The translations under genes and the position numbers were made by a program. This document shows positions 33,386 through 45,850 of a DNA stretch of 64,000 bases, piece after piece; positions within the stretch are counted from its first letter, which is position 1; every line of letters begins with the position of its first letter. The notes below the pieces were generated by a model. That model ran no database searches. It was not told the origin of the DNA and was given only the letters and a program-made list of their open reading frames with translations. This DNA is from Acorus gramineus (lineage: Eukaryota; Streptophyta; Magnoliopsida; Acorales; Acoraceae): the NCBI GenBank assembly GCA_030737835.1, contig JAUJYN010000038.1:496001-560000 (forward strand). Reading direction: 5' to 3'.

Positions 33386-36300
33386 CTATACAGTATTCTT
33401 CTTCCTGGCGTAAACAACATACATTGGGTCTGTCCGCCCAGGGTTAGGAGATATGTCCACCGCCTGCAAATAAAAGTTGAGGAAATGTTACTCAAATGGA
33501 AAATGTCACACTTTGATCATTTCGTAGACCAAATATGCTTTGTATTTTTTTAAGTATATATCCACATAAAAAAGTGAAGCATATGCTCGAATAAATGGCA
33601 TGCATAAATTTTTTACATATTTTTTATAGTAGATTATATACTGACATATAAGAGTATTAGTAGAGATTTCATATATGTGCAGGCTATGCATGAGTGTTTT
33701 AAGTGTATCCCCTGCCCTATTCAAAAGCTACTTCACCAAGTAAACAAGGAAGAACCTAATCTATCCATAACAACATTTTTTTTTTTGTTAAAGACTGCTG
33801 AGTGTGAAGTTGAAGACCCATTATTCAAAAATCATCGCCACCAGGCAAGTCAAGCAACAAGTGATCCAATGTAAACACAAGCAAGAGTTTTCATGTGTAG
33901 AACAACATTTTGAGATAGGAAAAGAAAAAACAAAAACAATTAGATAACCTTACAAGAATAACTATACCATACAAATCCATTGTCGTCTAGTCCGGTTAGG
34001 ATATCTGGCTTTCACCCAGACGACCTGGGTTCAAATCCCGGCAATGGAATTTTTTTTTAAATTTTTTTTTACATTAACCAAAAAGATACCTAATAAACAT
34101 TCTGTAGACATCTGCATTCAAACTAATGTCTTCTGAGTATTACACACTGACTCAGATGAAGTGGTTGGCTAGTTCCATAATATCCCAAATTTTAAGAACA
34201 ATACATATTGTTGATGTTTCTTGTAGTTCAGCTATTTAGGCCTTCTTCTTGTTTTCTTTTTAATGAAAAAATAAGTAAAACAAAGTCCATCCAAATATAC
34301 AAGCAATAGATTAGCCAGATGAAAAAATCCGTAGTTTATATGCATTAAATAATCTAGACATGAAGATTATTCGGAAAAATGGTGTGCCGCTATTGGAAAA
34401 AAATGCTCAGAATCCCATATAAAGCTTTTGTCAAAATATAGTTACCAGAAGATCAAAGTGTCTTTGGGTAATTATAATAATGTACCTCAGGGGGGTCAAA
34501 GCCTCCAGCATAATGAAAATAAGCACCAACGATCAAAGCATGATCAGAATCACCAGTGGATGTCCATATAGAGATAGCTTTTGTCCAAAAGCAGCGATTT
34601 GAAAAACTGCTCCATAGTAACAGATAAAACAGTGTCAAAAGATTTAGCATGAGAAGGCTCAGGTAGTAATTTTTCACAACTAAAATACTTGAGTTAAAAC
34701 ATTTCAATAGACAAAAAAAAAACTCACACTCTGGATAATGCAATTCAGCATAAACATCTGATTGAATTCACTCATTCATCACATTTTAAAATATTCAAAT
34801 TTGACAAGTTTTCAAGAATGAAATTTCATCAGTCACCTCATCACAATTCACAATGTCCTAATGTAAAATTTCCACAGGTATGTACGTTAAAGCCTCCACA
34901 CAAAAGATATTGTTTGCTTTGTCCTTTATTGGTCTCATGGTTTAAAATGCATTTTGATTTGTAAGAGTTGTACTCACGTATAACACAGACTAGACTTTCT
35001 CTTTAGGAGATGTGAGACTAAACTATGATGCGAACTCTCACCATATCCCTTATCCCATATGGAGCTATAACGTAATTTCCAGAACAGTAGAATTGTAATC
35101 CTCAACAAAATATTGTGATTGTGAACACACTATTGTAATTTTAAGCTGTGACTGCACCCATTCTCTTTAATTGTTCAGTGTGCCTCAAATCGTTCCACAT
35201 CACTACTTCAAATGCACAAGGCATTGACTGCTTCACATAGTCTCGCACTAATAAGCGTATATATACTCTTCAATATTTTAGTGGTAACTGCCATGAGTAG
35301 AACAAGTGGCAGATGATGTGCTAACATAAATGCCTCTTGTATGTGGATTTATATCCAAATCCATACCCCACTTAACTGTCAATTTGGATACAACATCTTG
35401 CTTGGTCTGACCACCTTTATAGCACTTTATATACTTCTCTAGTAAGATTTCTCCTTCACTTTTTTTCAAAAAAAAAAAAGATTTCTCCTTCACTTGTAAA
35501 CACTTCATATAGAATTTTTGTTATATTAGGATACTATTCGCGAGAATCCAACAATAGAATATTCACTAAAAGTACCCTATTGACTTACAATTAGCATGTA
35601 TTAAAAATGAGATCAAATTAACATAAGTTGTTCCCCTATGTTTGGCATAGAATTTTGCAAATACAATAAATAAATAAAAGAGTTCTACCTACCATTGAGT
35701 CAGGCAGAGACATATATTTACATAGGCATTAATTATGCTCAAAGCAATAATAGAACCTCATTATGGCTAGTCCTCCAGGCTTGAGAACTCTTTGCATCTC
35801 CTTGAAAACATCCATTGGCTTGGTCAAATAATCAACACTAACCTAAAATCAAGTTCAAAAAAAGTTCATGTGTCAACTCTAATGTAGTTAATCTGAAATA
35901 AAATTCAATAGACGTGATAAATCTATATAAAAAGACAAATTCAACTTAAGGGTGTGTTTGTGCATGCAGAAAAGTGATGTGAGGAAAATTAAAATTATCT
36001 CTTTGACCATTCAAAAAACTAGTGTATGTGCCAAATAAGATAAAGAAAAAAATTTCTATCATTTTCCGTCACCTCTTGTCTTATTAGAAAAAAGATGTGA
36101 ACCCCCCCCCCCCCCCATAGGAGTGAATGTGGGGGGAAATGATTCGATCACTTTTCATGAAATACAAAAGCAACATAAAAATTGATCAAAAAGACCTTAT
36201 GACCCATATCCCTCTCTTTCTTTTTGCATCCATGTTTGTGCACAAACACACCCCAAGAGTCCAACATTGCAATAGAAGAATCCTTTGCTGATATGAATGC

Positions 36301-39300
36301 TTAAATTATTCATATCCAGTGATTTAAACTTGATGAAGATATTGGAAATAAAAATATTAAATTAGAACAGTACATAACATAATTCAATAATTCAGCTATT
36401 ATTAGACTTTAGAAGTACTATGACTGCCACAACCTTGGAGGTCACATGACATAGACATGTTGAAAAATTCACCGTGACCATCCGTCACCCATAATTGTAG
36501 AAGGTGTATGCATGCCTAAAAATTAAACTCCTATTTACCATCATGCATCAATATATACAATCCACCTTCATTACCCTGGTTCCCAAGGTTGACTCTCCAT
36601 CTCGATTATCTGAACACCGCTGATCATCTTATGCAATGTTGCATAAAAGATCGTCATGGAGCTCCTTGTCAACTGCCTCAAACTGGTATTGCGACGTCTG
36701 GTTGGGAAAAAACAAACAGCCTTCATCTCCAATCATGGCATACAGGATAATACTATGCTAGCACAAGAAATCCTACACTCCAAGAAGCATTGCAAAGTCA
36801 CTCATGCGCTCATGGTGGCAAAAGTTGATCATTTCAAGGCCTTAGATTCCATAGATGGCACTGGATTGTTACAGATATTAGAATGCATGGGCTTCCTACA
36901 GACTTGGTTCAGATGGATCCGAACTTGTACTTAAGAGGTTCCAAAGGCAGTCTTATGCAACGGTGTCCCTTCTCCATGGCTCGTCATGTGCAAGGGCCAC
37001 CACCAAGGTGACTCCTTGTTGCCTTCCCCTTCAATTCTAATGTACAAGGGCCTCCACATAAGGCACTCTTGGCCTTATGTTGTGAAGTAATTCGCCAAAT
37101 GAAACTCAGCCTTATGTCTTGACAAAGGCTTGCACGCATCATCAGAATGAAACTCAGCTCAAAGCCTTGCCTTCTAACTATCTTATGTTGGGAGAGTCAC
37201 GACTGTTAAAGCAATACTTCAGGTATTCCTGCTCCATCCCCTGGCATCAACATGGATCCCCAAATCAATAGTTGTGCAATGGCAGAAAATTATCCAACGC
37301 TTTATTTGGAATGGGACTCTGATAAAATGCCTCATATGCATTAGATAGCTTGGACACTCTGACGCTACCTAAAACCATTCGGTGGACTCAGGCTTCGAGA
37401 TCTCTTCACAATCCAATGTACAATGCTCACAAAGCATGCTTTCCATCTACTTGCCCATCCTCATACTCTACGGAGTTGTGTCCACTACAAATACAAACGG
37501 TAAGGAAACCCTTGGGAACTCTCAGTTCCATAACAATCTTCTTGGGCCTGGAGACATGTAGTGCATGTTTGGATAGAGACATAAGCTATTCTAGGGTTAT
37601 ACTTATTCCAAGAATAATTGACTTTATCAATAGAATAAGTGATTTTATGTTAAGTTCTGTTTTCAATTATTCTCGTTAGGAAACATAATAATAAAAGTTG
37701 GAGTGTTTGTTTGAAGAAGAATAAAATGTAGATAAAATGTGAGTAGATATGGATGATGAGGCTTATACCCTTGCAAATGAAAATCTTACCTCTACAATAA
37801 AAAATTAGATTGACAATTTTTTCAACCAAAATTTTTGTGATATTAAAAAAACTTGGGTTGTCCGTCAATATGGACATTCTGAACTTGTGGAATATGCAAC
37901 TCTTCCATTTGTTCACATTACATTGCATGTAATCATCAAAGTTTAATGAACCTCAGGTATTTAAATTCATCCAAGCAAGCCATTGAATTTTCCTCATTGA
38001 GTATAAAAAGGTCTAACAGGGAGGTTGAAGAATCTTGAAAAAATAAAATAAAATACAAAAAGAGGAAAGATGAAGAAGACGGTGAGCACCTGTTTTTTCT
38101 TTTCGTAGAGACACAGCAAGGGAGAAGCTTGTGAAAGCTTGGTTACTGTTGACAGGGTCAAGTTGTGAAAAAATTTAGATGGGATAGGTGGGGCCCACTT
38201 ACACCTCTCCATTGGTTTTGCTTATTTTGGGAGGTTGGTTGGTAGGGCTATTGCATGCTATTCCTGATTATTTTGGCATCCGGATTCTAGCTTATACCAC
38301 CCAACCAAACAGCATATTTTGGCTTATACCACCCTATTCCCCTTTATTCTCTTTTTATACCTATAGCCAAACAGGGTAGTAGTGTCAGGTATGGCCACCA
38401 TCAGCATCCACCTCTGATTAAATGCAACAGATAGTTGGTTCTCAACAATTCCGTTTTCTTGAGTCCCCATTTTTGTGAAAATGGAGGAAACCCTTTTGTC
38501 TTTTGACATTTAGAGGCTATGCACAACGGAGCCTGGCATCTACCCACTTTTGGACGCTACCTATTGGACGAACTTGATTACACATTTAGACCTTTCGTAG
38601 CCTTGTACCGACCTGAAACCAAGATTGATTGAAGATGCATGCACACAAACTGATGAAACAACATTTCATATTTTCGGTGTCGATTTGCAACCGATTGTTG
38701 TAGTCGCATCCCCTCGGCCTCCCACCTCCTTCTATTCACTTGGAACTCAGCACAATGGTTGACATTTCTTACTCACTCTGACTGGTGGCATGGGAAATAA
38801 TGCTTTGATAGACAGCGGTTCTGTGTTAGCATTTGTTGGCAAATCTAGAAATCTAGGAATAAACTCTCACATGAGAACGTCTACATCACATCATCATTTT
38901 TATTTTTTGGGGAAGAAAGATGAAGGCATTTGGCCTTGAATTTATGAATCCAAAGAGAGTGCCCATAACATATAAGCATGAGAAAATAACACAGCCCTTA
39001 ACAGGGCATGAGCCTCAGGAACAAAGAAAAGCCCAGGGAACTGTGTAGAAGAGAATTCTACCCACTCCCAGCCAACACAGGCCCAACCCCTTGCTGAGAC
39101 CTTGCATACTCGGTGATATGCAAACTACCACCTGCCAATGAGATACTCTTTGCCCAGCACAGTAGCGGCTCCAGTCTGTGATAAAAATGGATCATCGTCA
39201 ATTGTTGACCGCATGGCTCGGGTAATGTTTTAGGGAGACTGGCATAACCAAAGCAATGTCATTCTTGGGCTGTGCCATATGTATTATTGGGTTCAGCATC

Positions 39301-42300
39301 AACATAACGCCGTCGCTCATCATCAACCAAGGAAATCTCATTGATCATCGATGCCTCGGTGATCATACATACCCGAGCTATGGGTGTTGCATGTTTGGTA
39401 GCCTGTCTCGCATCCAAATAAATATTGGGTGTGGTATACTCTGGGTGACCATGTGCAGCCCCGATCATTGAGGAATCCATGGCCATATCTCTTTATGCAG
39501 TTAGTGTAGGACACCAGATTACATATATGCTCGGATGCCAACTCCATTATTTCTCATCTACATCGTGCATTAGTTCTCCTACAGCATCTACACACCCCAT
39601 GGCTAATCTGCAACAATCAAGAGACTGTGAAGTCCCACTCTCTCTACATCTTGTTAATGGACAATATGTTGCGGCTGCAAAAAGTAATGGCTCGACTGCC
39701 CGTCTGGAACAACAATCCCGTGAATCCAAGTATCTTCAGGTCTGGTTCATCACTAGGCTAATCTCCCCATCCATTGACTAAGTCTGTTCTTTGATTGATC
39801 TCCTTGTATACCCTCCACAAGGAGAATACTAAATAATCCTATGTATATATAATTTGGTAACTGTTCCAGGGTCATAACCTTGGAACCCTCTTTAAATGTT
39901 ATATTTGTGTTTGAATTTATATATGATATATGTATCAAGAATAATGTAGTAATATTAATCTCATGAATTCCTGTTAAGAAATTATTGTCTTAATAGGATT
40001 CAAAGCTAGGGAAAAAGAAAATCCGCCACAATTATGGTTAATTGCTTTCATGAGGGAGAGAAGTGAAGAACGTACCACATTAGTTATAACATCAAAAGAG
40101 TCACCTCCAAATGGAAGTTTGGGATTCACATTTAGATCTTGTACAATATACTCCGTCAAAACCTGAAATAATTTCATTCGGAATATTAGTCATCTCAATA
40201 AAAAACAGAGACGATGAGGAAAAAATAATATTGTAAAACATGAGTACAGAAAATTCGCATGATGCAAGGTATAAGGTTATCGTGACCACAGGTTTTTCAA
40301 AGCTTGGTAAACACAATACTCAAGACTGATGAGTCGGCCGAGAAGACTGATCTAGGAGGAATTGTGAGGTTTTAGTCGTGAGTGTCGGGCTGTTAGAACT
40401 CATTCCCTATTATTTTTTATTGTGGTGTGCTCCAAATAGAACAACAAAAAAGGCCCAGTACAACCTTCAAGGATTGAATCGACAATCTCTTTAAGTGGAG
40501 TCAATGAGAACACACAAGCCAAAGATATTTACAAAAACATACGCGCAAAAAGATCTTTAAGTGCGATGCAGTGGTGACATTTTCGCTCATTAAACCCCTT
40601 TCCAGTGCATGAAAAAACACACATTTGAGGAAGTTGCACGTTACTGAACTTCGAGAAGATTACAGATCTCGTGGTCCAAGTATAGTCTCACCATTATGTA
40701 GATGGTTGGCAGATGAAAAAAATTGAGCACTTGTTAATTTTGCTGGCAACATATTTTACAAATCAACAGATACATTAAAGGTACAAATTTGTATTTCTAG
40801 TATATGGATGATGCGTTAAAGAAAATGGGCACGATAACTTGGTTGATATTGTTGTAGTGCTGAAAATCATGTGGCTACTGAAAAGCTCTTAATCGGGAAA
40901 TGAACTACTAAGTTTGACCAGGACACCATGCTCAGCACATTCCATCAACTTGATGCATGAGGATATAGGGTATATGAAGATATGTGCAGCTACAATCCTA
41001 AAAACAAATAATTAAATCATTAATTATTCTGATGTTTATTCATATGCATTATCATGAAATCTTTCAAGTCCCAGATTCCAAAACAATGACCCTAGGGTAC
41101 ATCAACTTTTTTATAACTAACATCTTATAATTTGTGCAACTAAAAGTAAACAAGAAATATGTTGTGGCATCTTGGACTATTTCTCCTGTACAAAGTTTAT
41201 ATGAAATTGTACATGATATAAATCAAATTTGTCATTCTGATTAACTTACAGGGTTTCGTTTGAGCTCGTCTTCATTCAAACCCATGCCTGCTATCCTATC
41301 TTGCTTGTATCCTGGAGGATAATGGCTGACCTATCAATCGAATAGCAGATTATGGGTTTGAAACTCTATATGCAACATAGATGAAATAACTTAAAGAAAC
41401 AATCAAAGTGGCTTACCCAGCTGCTGCACATATCTAGTAAGCACACTCCTGGAGTGTTACTTGGAGGGAGAACTTTAGAATAATATTTTGTGAGGGCTGC
41501 GATCGCTGGATCATCAATATGCGTAACAAATCGAGGAGCTGAGTAGAATACAGAATCTGATGATCTACAAAATGAATTGTGACAAATACATTTTGTGACC
41601 ACCAAAACACAAGTTACCAGGAACAAAAGTTCTCATTTAAAAGATGAGAGAAGTATCAGCTGTCCAACATGGCACATTACACAAAAATATTGCGCAGGAG
41701 TATATGATAAAATTCAAATTGTCACTTCCAAGGACAAGCCAAGTATTGAGTGGCCAACATGGGGACATAAACTATGTACAAGCATTTACACATAATAGCT
41801 CATGGCAGATAAACTATGCTTTTATATTTCAAATTCTGATAGTAACCCTCTCAATGTGGCTGTGTTTTGTCTTTGTTAATTGTTAAATTAAAAATCATTT
41901 CTAATAGCATTCATATGTAATGTTTTCACCCAAATAATTCTTTAGTTTTCCTTCAATGCATATGGAAATATAAAAAATGACATTGAAACAAGGGAAGCAA
42001 CCAAAGATGAAATCATAAAATAAGAATTAGAGTTAGGTTTATAAACTGTCTCAGGTTCAAATTGAGTCTCTATGTAAGATAGGTTGGTGGCTCACAAGTT
42101 CCATGAGTATTATAGATGTGTTGCAAGTCAAATTAGTGAAGTCCATAGATCACCATAAGACAGAAGTCATTTGAGGTTTTGATGCGTAAATTATTTCACA
42201 ATCATATTTAAGCAGGAGTCTAACTCCAAGATTCAATATACAGATCCATCAAATAATTATTATTTTCTTTATATTTTAACTTATCAAAAAAAATCTCAAA

Positions 42301-44687
42301 ACCTTATGAAAGGGTGGGGAGACCACCAGATATTTATTAAATAACAAACATCCAGCGAAGGAGGAGGTGAAGTATCTTCTCACAAGGGATAAAAATAAAA
42401 TAACAACTTCAAAGGCAACTACTCAGTTAAGAATGTCTCATATTCTATTGACCAATATTGCTACCCCCCACAATATATCTAGTCCAAGTCCTATGGCAGC
42501 CAAGAACTCCTCACTTACCTTTGCCTCCCTTGAGATATCTTTTATTTTAATCCATATATTCCAACCTAGCACATAGGGGATCATCTGATTGAACTTTCTT
42601 TTAGCACACCTGTTTCTCATTCATTAGATTTGGGAGAATTCTCACATTTAGAAATCGAGTTAAAGCTCACTATCACTCCCAGAATATGTTGAGTCTATTC
42701 TATATGTGTTAGCCATAATGGTACTTTCCCAAAAGATGGCCCATAGTATCAACCCTCTCCACACACAGGATGCATAGTGTTTCCACCTTGAACCCATTTA
42801 CCAATACATTGCAAAGTAAGTTATGTATTTACCATTGATAAAATCTTTCTCCAGAAGATTTATGTTCAACAAGAACATTTTTGTTTTTCATGGTTTTTAC
42901 AATAACCTTTTCCATGTCTGGGGAGGGTTAGATCCACCCCCTTGAATATGAAACCCACCTCAAATTTTTGTCTTTTCTGGGTAGATTCCATCAAAAGAAA
43001 GAAGGGGGTGGGAACGAGAGGGTAGCAGCGGGCAAGGTGGGTGAAGGAGGTGGCTATTGGGGTCATTATATAGGCCTGTTCAGCCTGTTCCCGGAGGGCT
43101 TGGACTGGGGGCAATGCCCCAGAAAGAGGCCGCATCCCTCCCCCTCTCCGGTATTTTGGTCATAGGTATTTTAGTCTTTTTCTATTTCTAAGGTTTTTAC
43201 ATCTTGTATCTATATAAAAGACTTTTCGGCCTCCATTGTTGAATATAACATTATTCCATTTATTTCTTCTATGGCAACAAGGAGGAAGCGGGGGGGGGGT
43301 TGGGAGAAAGAGAGATAAAGAGGGATGGGGATGGCAGCGGTGGTGGGAGGAGGGCAGTGGCGGCGGAGGGGTAGGGGTAGAGAGAAAGAAAAGAGAAAGA
43401 GAGAGAGAGCAAGACGACTTCCGCCGCCGCCCTCCCAGCCCCCCTCTCTATTTTTCTCTCTTGCTCTCTCTCTCTTACTCCTTTTTCTTGAAAGTGAAAT
43501 CCCACACCCCTTTCGTCTTGTTCTAGGGCGGGGTTTCATCTTTTAGAGGTGGCTTTAGTTGCCCCCTCCATGTTTTGTGGAGCAAAGAAAAGAGCATATA
43601 GTATTTATGAGTTTCTAATCATACATTTCCAAAGCTAAAGCCACTCTTTCTTACCAATCCAAAGCAGCGGAGCACTTATTACAATTTACTTTGCATGAAG
43701 TTTTCTGGTTAAGCATTAGAAGAAATACATAATCTATTCTGAACATAACCAAAAGTGGGACAGAGTACCTATGCAATAGTAGTTATTCAGTGAAAATAAG
43801 GTCCTACATATCACCCTCTGATTGCAAGATACAGTGAGGATGAGTGAATGACACTGAAAAAAACAACACATGCTATAATACTAATGTGAAAAAGAATGAA
43901 GATAGTCAGTTCAAGTCAAAAATTTAAAAAAATAACATTACTCATCAAATCGACTAAAATCCTCCGCCTTGAAGGGGAATTCCTCTGGCCATTCCACGTT
44001 CTTCAGTACCTGTCAAAAAGAACCTAAGGAGCATAACAAGAAATAATCCCTGAATATTAGCCAAATTCATGCCAAGAAACTCACATGTGAAGAGAATTAC
44101 ACAAAGGAACTAGATTTTCAAGTATATGTAAATCTTTGCTACCAAGGGTAAATCTCTGCTACCAAGGATAAGCAATTCCGGCAACCCCTTAGAACAGTTA
44201 TCCGACATTATCATCGCTTATCCGACATAGCTATCAGGGCTTATACTTGCAAACAAATAACTTATTTTTCCTTATTCTTCTGTATTTCCCCTTATTCCGG
44301 GTTTATGCTTCACCCCAAACGAGGGTAAAGGGCGTTAGTGCATCCAGTTCCATCAATACCAAGCACAAGAGTGAACTGAGCCAATTCACCACCTCAAATT
44401 ACGAAAAAAAATAGAAAACGAACCTGTTCAACGGGGGATGTCCCCATTGGCCGAGCGGAGGCGGAGAAAGAAGAGGACCGGTCACCTCCCCCGGCCAACA
44501 ATCCGGCGAAAGAGCAGAGCAAGGAAGAGCCAAAGCCCAGGAAGAGACGGCGAGGGGAGGTGGTGGACCCAACTCTTCCTCTCCTCCTCTCGAGTTTTGA
44601 AGTGATTTGGGAAGGTAAGGAGAATAGAAGGTTTTGGAGCCTTTGATGGGGTGGTCTGAGACTGATGAGAAGAGGTGAGATTGACAT
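33386..44687 (-). CDS. SAM-dependent methyltransferase-like protein, plastid-targeted, eight exons
   Basis: Exons (minus strand): 44687-44424, 44009-43942, 41564-41417, 41330-41250, 40162-40076, 35842-35757, 34606-34486, 33463-33386 (TAG). All introns are GT-AG and all phases join, giving 310 residues. Residues 1-88 are Ser/Arg-rich, with RR at 46-47, a hydrophobic run 48-68 and SASA at 75-78: a plastid, perhaps thylakoid twin-arginine, targeting peptide. The mature part starts NVEWPEEFPFK and includes SAPRFVTHIDDPAIAAL, LLDMCSSW (153-160, at motif I), FDVITNV (210-216), LKPGG (236-240) and SFSNRCFWTKAISIWTSTGD (245-264). This is a Methyltransf_11-like class I fold in a conserved plant family; substrate unknown. 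The classic GxGxG of motif I is replaced by DMCSSW, so catalysis is not certain. ATG 44735 would add 16 residues; I chose 44687 because the N-terminus then looks like a transit peptide. Confidence 0.93.
33976..34049 (+). tRNA. trnE-UUC: tRNA-Glu (anticodon UUC)
   Basis: 74 nt with a 7-bp acceptor stem (TCCATTG with CAATGGA). The anticodon arm is TCTGG-CTTTCAC-CCAGA, with TTC at 34011-34013. The T arm is CTGGG-TTCAAAT-CCCGG, and the discriminator is A. The internal promoter boxes are in place. It lies on the plus strand inside intron 7 of the minus-strand methyltransferase gene. It has no CCA tail and no intron. The 3-base CGA/C variable region and one T:G pair in the T stem are tolerable. Confidence 0.95.
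34050..34058 (+). terminator. RNA polymerase III terminator of tRNA-Glu
   Basis: A run of nine T begins directly after the discriminator base, a strong pol III stop. A second T run follows near 34062. Confidence 0.85.
35950..36254. mobile_element. MITE-like element in intron 6/5 region
   Basis: GGGTGTGTTTGTGCA at 35950 is mirrored by TGCACAAACACACCCC ending at 36254, giving near-perfect ~15-bp inverted ends on a 305-bp, AT-rich, non-coding unit. It lies in intron 5 of the methyltransferase gene (40075-35843). A target duplication is not clear, so the superfamily is open. It contains a run of 13-14 C near 36102. Confidence 0.65.
36590..37540 (+). pseudogene. LINE (L1-type) reverse transcriptase fragment
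   Basis: The plus strand reads ILCNVA, a stop, then KIVMELLVNCLKLVLRRLVG, then QTAFISNHGIQDNTMLAQEI (36656 onward), a well-known LINE reverse transcriptase stretch. Later CKGHHQGDSLLPSPSILM corresponds to the RQGDPLSP region, and STWIPKSIVVQWQKIIQRFI near 37245 corresponds to the C-terminal 'F-W' region. Several frameshifts and stops break it, and neither the endonuclease nor a poly(A) tail was found. It is an old fragment in intron 5 of the methyltransferase gene, antisense to it. Confidence 0.8.
37562..38374. mobile_element. Inverted-repeat (MITE-like) element in intron 5
   Basis: GCATGTTTGGATA at 37562 is mirrored, with changes, by TATAGCCAAACAGGG ending near 38374. Inside, ATAAGC/CTTAT words recur near both ends. 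The pattern '...TGTTTGG...' is common in plant hAT/PIF-type MITEs. The target duplication is unresolved (GTAGT is possible). Confidence 0.5.
38375..40075. other. Remainder of intron 5 next to exon 5
   Basis: No gene that I can support. A plus-strand open frame at 39479-39781 and a faint NALIDSGS word near 38800 hint at old retrotransposon protein sequence but are too weak to name. Confidence 0.3.
41565..43941. other. Intron 2 of the methyltransferase gene
   Basis: 2377 bp with no recognised gene. Around 43260-43420 it carries a long purine-rich tract on the plus strand (G runs and GAGA words), then a pyrimidine-rich one to 43500. These produce overlapping open frames without protein character. 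Confidence 0.6.
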
Positions 44688-44736
44688 ATTTTTTTTGTTT
44701 ATGAAATGAGAGACACCGTTGGCTTTCCCTCCCATT

Positions 44737-44754
44737 ATTATTATTATTATTATT
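44737..44754. repeat. (ATT)n microsatellite in the methyltransferase 5' region
   Basis: About six ATT units directly upstream of the first possible ATG (44735), followed by a T run. It lies in the likely 5' UTR or promoter; no TATA box was picked out with confidence. Confidence 0.8.
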
Positions 44755-45017
44755 TTTTTTATTTATGGGTCATGTTGGGGTTTGGGCAGGTGGTGTTGAC
44801 GCGTCCACGTTGGAGTGTGGTGGATCGACTTTGTTTTTAAAAGGGAAACACTTTGATTAATTTATTTTTAAGTCTTTAAATTAGTTGGAGTATTAATTTA
44901 AGTCATTTCATCTAATAGGATTAGTGTATCCAGATTTATTAAAGATGTACCTAAACATGTTAATAGTATACAAAATCAATGAAGGTAAGAGTAAATATGA
45001 AAATGTTAATAGTAAAC

Positions 45018-45842
45018 TAGGCCTGTCAACGGGTCCGGGTCTGAACGGGGCGGGTCCAGACCCGGACCCGACCCGACCCGGACCCGATTACACGTGTAAT
45101 ATACCCGATCCGAATTGGATCCGACCCGGCGGACTCGAACGAACAAACAAACGGGTCGGGTCCGGGTCCACCCCGCCCCGATCCGTTGGACCCGACTGTT
45201 TTTTTTAATATATGTTCATATATTATAAGACCATTAGTATTAGTTGATACATAATTTTATTTCTTACTTAACTTATTTTTGTATCTACAAGTTCATAAAT
45301 CATAATCATAACAAGCCTATAAATCAGTTTGTTTTGGACAATTAACTTATTAGCATTTGAATTTGTATGATTAATTAGTTTATTGCATGATTTATGTTTA
45401 TTATTTAGGTTAATATGTTAGTGTTGAATGTTGTTTAGGTTAGTTATGTTTATTATTTAGGTTAATATATTTTTTATGTTAGTGATTATTGTTTTGGATG
45501 TTGTTTAATAATTCATTTACTTCTTTTGAATTATATAAAATTATATTCAAACATAGTCTCATTAACAATAATGTTTTATTACAAAAAATTTCAAATAGAA
45601 TGATAAGACAAACAAATACATGAACTCTTCTCTCTTTTTTTTTTTTTTTACCCAACCATCCGGGTCGGGTCGGGTCGGACCCGGACCGGACCCGAACCCG
45701 ACCCGGGTCCGGGTCCGGGCCCAGGTCCACATTTCTCCGGACCCGCCAGGTCCTTGGTTGGACCCGGACCCGCCGGGTCCTATCACGGGTCGGGTCCGGG
45801 TCCACCCCGACCCGACCCGGACCCGACCCGTTGACAGGCCTG
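45018..45842. mobile_element. hAT-type MITE with GGGTCC-rich ends
   Basis: 825 bp. The left end TAGGCCTGTCAACGGGTC is mirrored by GACCCGTTGACAGGCCTG (right, written in plus-strand order with small gaps). An 8-bp target duplication TAGTAAAC is perfect (45010-45017 and 45843-45850), the hAT signature. About 180 bp at each end are made of GGGTCC/GGACCC words, and the centre is AT-rich and non-coding. Plants are known to carry MITEs with this CAGGCCTGTCAACGGG terminus. Confidence 0.92.
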
Positions 45843-45850
45843 TAGTAAAC

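Noticed and set aside
38520-38840. Possible aspartic protease remnant (ALIDSGS-like word)
   Set aside because: A single short word without supporting flanks.
39479-39781. 100-codon plus-strand frame with a copia-like feel
   Set aside because: The resemblance to a gag-pol junction is a handful of residues; I could not align a real motif.
43210-43546. Overlapping frames in intron 2 of the methyltransferase gene
   Set aside because: Purine/pyrimidine tract giving Arg/Glu/Gly-rich or Ser/Pro-rich translations on both strands.
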